From: Ziziphus jujuba | Lineage: Eukaryota; Streptophyta; Magnoliopsida; Rosales; Rhamnaceae | Length of the DNA stretch: 64,000 nucleotides | Assembly: GCF_031755915.1 (NCBI RefSeq) | Contig: NC_083382.1 | Coordinates: 1 to 64,000 of the forward strand | Direction of reading: 5' to 3' | In this document: positions 57,474-64,000 of the stretch, in pieces | Layout of the letters: each line of letters begins with the position of its first letter | Numbering within the stretch: position 1 is the stretch's first letter | Position numbers and translations under genes: made by a program | Notes under the pieces: model-generated | The model's database searches: none | The model's input: the letters and a program-made list of their open reading frames with translations, nothing else | Told to the model about the DNA's origin: nothing

Positions 57474-57641
57474 TAAAATATTGTTTAGTTATTTTTCGTT
57501 TTTAGTTTTGGGAGTAGGGTACCAGATAAACCTTGATTTGAATTGCTACCTTTTCTTTGACTCTTGCTCTTTCTTTATTCAGCAGACAATCCCAAATAAG
57601 TAGGTATGGAAGCTATAATTGTGTAAACCATGATCGAATCT

Positions 57642-57750
57642 ATGGAAGCATTAGTTTATACATTCCTCTTAGTCTTAACTTTAGGAATAATTTTTTTTCG
57701 CTATCTTTTTTCGAGAACCACCTAAAGTTCCAACTAAAAAGGTGAAATGA
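57642..57750 (+). pseudogene. psbT: Plastid psbT pseudogene
   Basis: MEALVYTFLLVLTLGIIFF from 57642, then a one-base gain in the T run shifts the frame before FREPPKVPTKKVK-stop (57750). The family protein is a 33-35 residue photosystem II helix. Confidence 0.9.
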
Positions 57751-57811
57751 TTTTTCATTATCTCAATTGAAAGCAATGAGCCTCCCAATATTGAGAGCCT
57801 CATTACTTTAA

Positions 57812-57943
57812 CTAGTCTTCGTGTTCCTTGAATGGATCTTTTAGTTGTTGAGAGGGTTGCCTAAAAGCAGTATCTAAGGGGTACCCAGTAAAATTTACAA
57901 GTAAACCCGATATAAAGTTGGCAATTAAGGTTGCTGTTTCCAT
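57812..57943 (-). CDS. psbN: Plastid-derived psbN frame, still open (43 codons)
   Basis: ATG complement at 57941-57943, stop complement at 57812-57814, exactly 43 codons, the family length. Residues [20 protein letters not shown] lead into [18 protein letters not shown] and end EHED. The usual YALYTAFGQ is changed to YPLDTAFRQ, replacing two residues of the helix end. PsbN helps photosystem II assembly. Its openness could be chance in a short frame; there is no nuclear promoter or transit peptide in view. Confidence 0.8.
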   Translation of the reverse strand: METATLIANFISGLLVNFTGYPLDTAFRQPSQQLKDPFKEHED

Positions 57944-58030
57944 TATTATATAGTTTCAAGCCCACAATGGGTCTATGATAATCAATGGTATACAAAGTCA
58001 ACAGATCTCAATGAATATAAAAGACAATTT

Positions 58031-58202
58031 ATGGTACACAAACCGTTAAGAGTAGTTCTAGATCTAGTCCAAGACGAACTGTTGTAGGGAGTTTGTTGAA
58101 ACCATTGAATTTAGAATACAGTAAAGTAGCTCCTGAGTGGGGAACTACTCCTTTGATGGGTATCACAATGGCCCTTTACTAGATGGAATTGGAATTAATT
58201 AG
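58031..58202 (+). pseudogene. psbH: Plastid psbH pseudogene with internal deletion
   Basis: From 58031 the sequence follows psbH with an early one-base loss: [20 protein letters not shown], then [17 protein letters not shown], after which about 50 bases coding the membrane helix are gone, and LDGIGIN-stop follows. The deletion joins GCCCT to TTACTAGATGG. Confidence 0.9.
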
Positions 58203-59781
58203 ATTCACAAGAACTAGTAACTAGCTTTACAATACAAAGTGAAGCATTTAGGTCTCTAATTTTTATCCCATTCTATTTTGGTACTTCGATCATGAAATTT
58301 CTTTGTATCAGTAGTTCTGGAATATGAATGGGTGACTTGTTATAATTGATCCTATGGATAGTATAGAGAATGCATCTGTCATCTTGATAGAGATGGTTTT
58401 ACTTCATCAGTTATTCATTCTAGTATCTGAAGCATGGAATATAGGAAATAGATTCCAAAGTGTTATTAGCACTATGATTCATCCTTAATATTCAGACCAC
58501 GCGTCTGTACTTCCCTTTTCTTTTCTTTTTTTTCAAAGAGTTAGATTTAGAATTTATAAATTGAAATATTTTTATTTTTTTAAACTCTTATTTACATTTA
58601 TTTTGATCAAAGGATAAGGGTGTCATTGGATTTTTATTCATTCTAGTTATTCATTGAATAAGTGATAATCCAACAGTTCTTACTCAAGGAATTTTTGGAA
58701 TTAGTTTATAAAGAAAAGGTTTTATTGAATCATCATGGTTCTAGTATGAATCTGGGGTTTTAACCGATTCATAGGGTATTAACAAGAGAATTCCTATCAA
58801 TATCAATAATAAAGAAAACAGTAGTTATAAGCACATTACACACAATAAAAAAAATATAAAATAGGTAAAAAGAATATTCAAGAGGCCTATAATCATCACT
58901 ATAGAGACAAATGAGCCGACTTGATATTTTGGCATTATAACCACAAGAAAGAACTTTCAGATTTTTATTCTTTTGAATCTTCAGAAACAATTGAATCAGA
59001 GGATTACGAATTTTCGAACTTAACTTTCTATTACACATATCCTGTAGAACTAGTATTTTGGTGTTTCTGTTTGAGCCATAAGAGATGAAATTATCATATA
59101 CGTTCTCGGGGGGGTCCGCTCTGTTTACCTATCCTAATAAAATCTATGATTGGTTGGAAGAACATCTTGAGATTCGGGCAATTGTAGATGATATAACTAG
59201 TAAATATGTTCATCCTCATGTAAACATTTTTTATTGTGTAGGCGAAATTACACTTACTTGTTTTTTAGTACAAGTAGCTATAGGGTTTGCTATGACTTTT
59301 TATTACCGTCCGACCATTACGGATGCTTTTACTTCTATTCAATATATAATGACTAAATAAGTTTGGTTGGTTAGTCCAATCAGGTCATCAATGGTCGGCT
59401 AGTATGATGGTCCTATTGATGATCCTACACGTATTTCGTGTGTATCTCACCGACGGCTTTAAAAAACCTCGCAAATTGACTTGGGTTACAGGTGTGGTTT
59501 TGGGTGTATTAACCCCATCTTTTGGTGTAACTTGTTATTCCTTACCTCAGGACCAAATTTGTTATTGGGCATTAAAAATTATAACAGGTGTGCCATAAGC
59601 TATTCCTGTAATAGGATCGCCCTTGGTAGAGTTATTATGCCAAAGTGCTACTAATGTGGGACAATTCACTTTAACTGGGTTTTATAGTTTACACCTTTTT
59701 GTATTACCTATTCTTACTGTTGTATTCTAGTTAATGCACTTCCTAATCATATGTAAGCAATGGATTTCTAGCCCTTTATAA
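58203..59781 (+). pseudogene. petB: Plastid petB pseudogene (cytochrome b6) with group II intron
   Basis: Exon 1 (six bases in plastids) and intron start near 58326 (GTGACTTG); intron 58332-59138 with a domain V hairpin; exon 2 59139-59781. Exon 2 reads [59 protein letters not shown], a stop near 59357, then [40 protein letters not shown] and ends SSPL-stop. The His haem ligands in the HVFRVYL region are kept. 58203-59138 holds no other gene. Confidence 0.94.
59072..59109 (+). ncRNA. Group II intron domain V remnant (petB intron)
   Basis: GAGCCATAAGAGATGAAATT pairs with ATCATATACGTTCTC, as in plastid group II intron domain V (usual GAGCCGTATGAGGTGAAA). It lies 30 bases upstream of exon 2, as expected. 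Several stem changes make it inactive. Confidence 0.75.
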
Positions 59782-60173
59782 TATAATGATATCAACTGGG
59801 GTAGGCCACCAAAAAGTTAGGTGCTCTGTTTTATTTTCCCATTGAGGCTGAACTTAAACCTGTGCTCAAGAGATAGCTGTCCATATACTGATAAAGAATG
59901 TATGGATTATTGAGAAGAAAGGAGCTGTGGTGGTCCCTCCGGAATCGCTCGGATCCTATGAGTGAATAGAAAGTTGGATCTACATTGGATCTCACCTAAA
60001 TCGCCCCATCTATCCTCCCAAGGAGAAGTTCAGCTTGAAATCCCAATTTGAACACGAGAAGTACACCATGCTAATGTACCTTGCATGATCCACATCTCGA
60101 GATTAGGCATTGATGACCACATTGAACTATCCATGTGGCTGAGAGCCCTCACAGCCCAGGCATAATGACACAA

Positions 60174-60210
60174 TTATTAGGGGCACACTCTACCACTGAG
60201 ATAATAGTCC
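60174..60210 (-). pseudogene. trnI-GAU: Plastid trnI-GAU 5' exon remnant
   Basis: The minus strand reads GGACTATTATCTCAGTGGT, TAGAGTGTGCCCCTAATAA, close to plastid isoleucine tRNA up to the GAU anticodon. Changes in acceptor, D stem and anticodon stem, and loss of the 3' exon, make it non-functional. Confidence 0.85.
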
Positions 60211-60504
60211 GTCATGCAGGCCTCCCGTTGGGGGCCCGCTATGCTAAAAGCGAGAGAAACCCCCTCCCTTTCTTTCCTTTTTTACACCCCCATGTCTCCT
60301 CATGGGAGGGACATGGGCACATAAGAAAGGGGATCCCATCAACTTGTTCTGACCTAGGATAATAAGCTTATGATCTTATTCTTACTTCACCGTTAAGAAA
60401 CAAAAGAAGACTTCCATCTCCAAGTTTCACTTAGACGTAGCTCGCTTCTTTTTGGTGTGCAGTAATTTCAAACCAAAATACCCAACAAGCATTAGCTCTC
60501 CCTA

Positions 60505-62711
60505 AAATGGAGGTGATCCAGTAGCACCTTTCAGTATGGCTACCTTGTTTTGACTTCACTCTATTCATTAGCCCTGTCTTCGGCATCCCCCTATTATACG
60601 AACCTAGGACGACCTGCTCCTAAACCCGTATTATATTAGCCCGGATCTTTAATTAAGTTCAAGTTCTAATGGAATGGACCTCAACCCCTAACCAACCTAT
60701 GGTTAGAAACCTTGGTATAATGTAGACGCCACAATAGGGGATGGAAAACCTATTGATAAGTCAAGCTAAAACAACCAATTCTCTAATGGTGTTTTAGGTG
60801 TTCTCAAAGAACAAAGAGACAATGTTTTAGGTGTTCTCAAAGAACTACTCCTTTAATCTCACAAGTATTTTCTCAATCAAATCAAAGTTGTTTTCTTATT
60901 GATAACTAAGCCTTTAAATAGGCTACAAAGCCACAAAATAAAACCCTAGAACATAAAGAAAACCAGCCACCACACATAAAGAAACCTAGTTGGCTAAAAC
61001 TATACTTCCTTTCCTAATCTAAGTTTGATTAATTAATTCCTTTACATTAAATTAGGAATTAATTAATTTACAATGGAAAGAATAAAATAAAAACCTTCCT
61101 AAAGTTATTTTTCCAGAAAATAAATAAATAAAAGCCAAAAAGTAATGGTAGTTTTCTAAAACAAAAAGTAAAAACAAATTAGGAAACTAAAAATGCTAGC
61201 CTTTTTGATCAAGTTGACTTTGATCAATCTTTGACCTTTTTGAGCTTTAAATCAGCTTCTAGATGCTTTTTAGGATGCCAAATAAGCTGAATATGAAGTC
61301 CCACACGTTGCCCATGCTTGGAAAAATAAGAAAAGGCTAATACAGTAAAATACAGTAAAGTCAGCAAGCAATACAGCAAATTCGGCCAAATTGTTGATGC
61401 TGTCCGTACAATCCCTTTTTGATTGCATTTGAGGCTGCTTTAACTTAATTCCATGACCTCTTAGGCATATGTATTGAACCCATAAAGCATTGGAGCCATT
61501 TCATGCTTCCCGAACTCCAAAAATGTACCAAAACCGTCACCCGGGTCCGTATCGGCTTCCACCACTTGGATGCTTAGAATAGGCTTTGTATCTTCAAGTA
61601 TGGACAAGCTCTGTTGAGATTGATTACCCCCTGTATAAATACTCCCAGGTTGTCCTTAAATCTTTTAATTTGAGCTCTTGTGATTGGCCTAGTCTTTATC
61701 CGTGTCGAGTCAGCACCCCAGTGGGTTATCGGTGGAGGGGGCTTGGGCGGAATCACATCACCCTACCTTCGGCATCCCCCTCCTTGCGGTTAAGGTAACG
61801 AATTTGACCAACTCCCATAGTGTGATGGGCAGTGTGTACAAGGCCTGGGAACGAATTCACCACCATATGGCTAATCGATGATTACTAGCAATTTTGGCTT
61901 CATATAGGCAAGTTTCAACCTATAATTCGATATGAGGATGGGTTTTTGGAGTTAGCTCACCCTTGTAGGATCGCATCCCTTTGTCCCGACCATTGTAGCA
62001 TGTGTGTTGCCCAGGGCATAAGGGGCATGATGACTTTACGTCATCCTCACCTTCCTCTAGCTTATCATGGAAGTCTGCTCAGGGTTCCAAACTCAACGGT
62101 GGCAACTAAACACGAGGGTTGTTTTGTTACGGGACTTAACCTAACACCTTACGGCACGAGCTGATGACAACCATGCACCATCTGTGTCCACGTTCCTGAA
62201 GGCATCCCTCTCTTTCAAGAGGATTCGGGCATATCAAGCTCTTGTAAGGTTCTTCGCTTTGCATCGAATTAAACCACATGCTCCAGTGCTTGTGCAGGCC
62301 CCGGTCAATTACTTTGAGTTTCATTCTTGCTAACGTACTTTTCAGGTGGGATATCATATGCATCAACTACAGCCTTGCATGGGTTGATACGCACAGTGCC
62401 TAGTATCCATCGTTTATGGCTAGGATTATTGGGGTATCTAACCCAATTCGCTCCCCTAGCTTTCATCTCTCACTATCAGTGTCAGCCCAGCAGAATACTT
62501 TTGCCGTTGGTGTTCTTTTCGATCTCTACGCATTTCACCGCTCCATTGAAAATTCCCTCTGCCCCTACCACACTCTAGCTTGGTAGTTTCCACTGCCTGT
62601 CTAGGGTTAAGCCCTGGGATTTGACGACGGACTTAAAAAGCCACCTACAGATGCTTTATGCCCAATCATTCTGGATAATGCTTGCATCCTCTATATTACC
62701 GCAGCTGCGAG
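60505..62711 (-). pseudogene. rrn16: Plastid 16S rRNA 3' part, split by a solo LTR
   Basis: Small-subunit rRNA, 60505-60593 and 61761-62711. Landmarks on +: GGAGGTGATCC (anti-Shine-Dalgarno end, 60509-60519), CAAGGCCTGGGAACGAATTC, ACGTCATCCTCACCTTCCTC, ACGAGCTGATGACAACCATG, TTTGAGTTTCATTCTTGC and TACCGCAGCTGCGAGG. About 1030 of 1490 nt, with many C-to-T type changes and small gaps. Confidence 0.95.
60594..61760 (-). mobile_element. Solo gypsy LTR in plastid 16S copy, TSD CCCTA
   Basis: Complete 1167-bp LTR from TTATACGAACCTAGG to GGAATCACATCA, with CCCTA at 60589-60593 and 61761-61765. It contains a short internal duplication of GTTTTAGGTGTTCTCAAAGA near 60790-60845. It is very close to the E7 5' LTR. 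Confidence 0.94.
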
Positions 62712-62717
62712 GGAAGT

Positions 62718-62941
62718 TTATTAGACATAATACAGAGCAGCCAGGTTGTTAACAACCCATCATTATTAATCCATGCATTGTGGTTTGGATTTATAATAAG
62801 GACTTCCTTTTCATCATGTGAAAATTCATATGGTGGCTCACTGTTAGTGACATGACAATATATTCCAAGACTTCTCACTAATGGAATGATTTGTGAATGC
62901 CAAAGGAGAAAGTTTAAGGCATTCAATTTGCCTAAAATCAA
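62718..62941 (-). pseudogene. Ty1/copia Gag N-terminal fragment
   Basis: Minus-strand frame with KLNALNFLLWHSQIIPLVRS, EPPYEFS, NPNHNAWINNDGLLTTWLLC and IMSNKLPSQL, matching the copia Gag start (usual K-L-NYLLW-Q and NP-W---D--L--WL). It breaks at 62711 against plastid 16S. A PBS lies about 130 bp upstream, so it is the 5' end of an element whose remainder is missing. Confidence 0.82.
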
Positions 62942-63068
62942 ATTGGTACACTGGTGAAAAGATTGAGCAGTTATGATGGGTTATTGTGGAACGAAAGCTC
63001 TGGTGCTAGTATTTGGTTGTGAAGAAAATTCATTTTGAATTCCATAATAGTGATATGTGCGGAATAAT

Positions 63069-63080
63069 GCTCTAATACCA
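63069..63080 (-). promoter_or_regulatory. Copia primer binding site
   Basis: GCTCTAATACCA on +, i.e. TGGTATTAGAGC on the element strand, one change from the initiator tRNA-Met PBS. The LTR would start at 63081 (TGAAGAAGG) and extend right; its far end is not identified. Confidence 0.7.
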
Positions 63081-63810
63081 TGAAGAAGGTTACCAATCGT
63101 GTCTATTATTTCTTGTATGTAAGCTTTATAGAATGAAGAGAATTTATAGAGGTGCGATTTTGAGCAAAGAAGGAAGCTATGATCAAGAAGGAAGCTAATT
63201 AACATCTTCCTATATTAAACAAAATTCAAAAACATTAAAAGAGGTCAACTTATGTCTTAAAGGCATTTTTTGTCAATGGAAATCTTGTAAGTCTTGCCAT
63301 ATGAGAAATCTCTTGACTTAGAAAGTTAAAGTTGCTTCTTTGGTAATTGAGCAATCATAGCAGTGAATGACGTTGATGCAATGGATGAAGTGGATATGTC
63401 TATGTTTGACTTCTCTTCTTTTTTATTAAAATTTCAAGGAAATTGCCATCAGTAATCGATGCATGGGCCAAGTATCTATCATAGCTGTTAGAGTTTCAAT
63501 TGAGAGGCAGATTTTGTTTTATCACATTCCATTCAATGCTAGCTGGTGCATGAACTTTAGTGTATACCTATATTTCAATATCATAAGTACGTATAAATAC
63601 AATTATATATGTCTCACAACTATTATTTTTTGGGGGGTTAAAATGACTAATAATGAATTTGATAAAACTAGTAGCTATATTCATATGATCATGTGTCTAA
63701 AATCTAAATGCTAAATGCATGCACATATGATTATATATATAGAGAGAGATAGAGAAGTAAACCAGTACACTATTAACTTCAATATAAAATATACTCACTA
63801 GCTAGCTCAA
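63081..63810. other. Probable copia 5' LTR and unassigned DNA
   Basis: No protein or RNA gene is recognised. The left part should be the copia LTR that follows the PBS. A short purine/AT microsatellite lies at about 63733-63753 (TATATATATAGAGAGAGATA). Confidence 0.45.
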
Positions 63811-64000
63811 TTATATAGTTACTTGATTTTTTGGGACATTGGTTATATTGTCCCATGCCACAATCCATTGAATTGGTCTTCCATTATCATTCACGCCATC
63901 ATAGACAAAGCTCTTGATGAATGTGCAAGTGATTCATCAATGCTGAGATGAAGAAACGAATGCCGCTCTGCAATGCTAACATTTGGTGGGTATGGAACAT
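63811..64000 (-). pseudogene. Possible exon, weakly like 23-kDa jasmonate-induced protein family
   Basis: On the minus strand one frame near 63990-63905 reads VPYPPNVSIAERHSFLHLSI; another, from about 63957 to a stop at 63811, reads FVYDGVNDNGRPIQWIVAWD then NITNVPKNQVTI. The spacing resembles the PYP...SFLH and VYRG-N-G---W-LAWSN blocks that I recall from plant 23-kDa jasmonate-induced-type proteins, but a frame change lies between them and the window ends here. Resemblance is from memory and weak. Confidence 0.25.

Larger units (their letters stand above)
59816..62711 (-). other. Plastid DNA insert 6 (NUPT): trnI intron/5' exon-16S 3' part
   Basis: Reverse complement of the chloroplast rRNA operon upstream of insert 2: trnI-GAU intron start (59816-60173), trnI 5' exon, trnI-16S spacer (60211-60504) and the 3' two thirds of 16S, interrupted by a solo LTR. 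The spacer contains no gene. It ends where copia Gag begins. Confidence 0.93.

Overview
The window reads as the end of a flowering-plant nuclear chromosome. It opens with about 4.2 kb of (CCCTAAA)n, the Arabidopsis-type plant telomere repeat, C-rich strand on +, as expected when reading inward from a left chromosome end. The rest is a gene-poor subtelomere built almost entirely from plastid DNA copied into the nucleus (NUPTs) and from LTR retrotransposons. I see no intact host gene; the only possible host coding trace is a weak, frame-broken stretch at the extreme right edge (63811-64000).

Plastid DNA occurs as six decayed segments from different parts of a chloroplast genome: rps8 tail-infA-rpl36-rps11-rpoA (4225-5518, directly against the telomere); trnA intron/3' exon-23S 5' end (21755-22836); psaA-ycf3-trnS (23193 to about 28980); psbE-psbF-psbL (about 32967-33832); psbB-psbT-psbN-psbH-petB (56681 to about 59815); trnI-16S (about 59816-62711). 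Gene order inside each is normal. Most genes carry stops and indels; psbN remains an open 43-codon frame.

The retrotransposons are mainly one Ty3/gypsy family, called here E1-E9. It has an LTR of about 0.95-1.17 kb with ends TGATG.../...TTCGTATCA, a PBS matching initiator tRNA-Met (TGGTATCAGAGC), a PPT of the form GAGGAGGGGAA, a Gag with a CCHC knuckle, and a protease with a DSG motif. Two structural classes exist: copies keeping RT and RNase H (E2, E3, E8), and an internally deleted class (E4, E5, E7, E9) in which RT, RNase H and most of integrase are replaced by a short in-frame patchwork of integrase and RT shards. In several copies the reading frame runs through the PPT into the 3' LTR. 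Target-site duplications (TSDs) are visible for three solo LTRs (TGTTT, ACAGC, CCCTA) and for E4 (ATGAT) and E5 (ACTTC). Ty1/copia fragments occur at 5519-8587, 22837-23192, 34285-40950 (split by E5), 40955-41650 and 62718-63080 onward.

Layout: telomere 1-4224; NUPT 1 and a copia element holding a solo LTR to 8587; E1 8588-13440; inverted E2 fragment 13441-15751; E3 15752-21300; LTR fragment to 21754; NUPT 2, copia LTR and NUPT 3 (with a solo LTR inside ycf3) to about 29179; E4 29180-32961; NUPT 4 to 33832; copia split by E5 34285-40950; inverted copia to 41650; E6 LTR 41651-42479; E7 42493-48787; E8 48788-52827; E9 52876-56680; NUPTs 5 and 6 (solo LTR in 16S) to 62711; copia remnant and mostly unassigned DNA to 64000. 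The nesting gives an order: plastid DNA and copia elements arrived before the gypsy LTRs that interrupt them.
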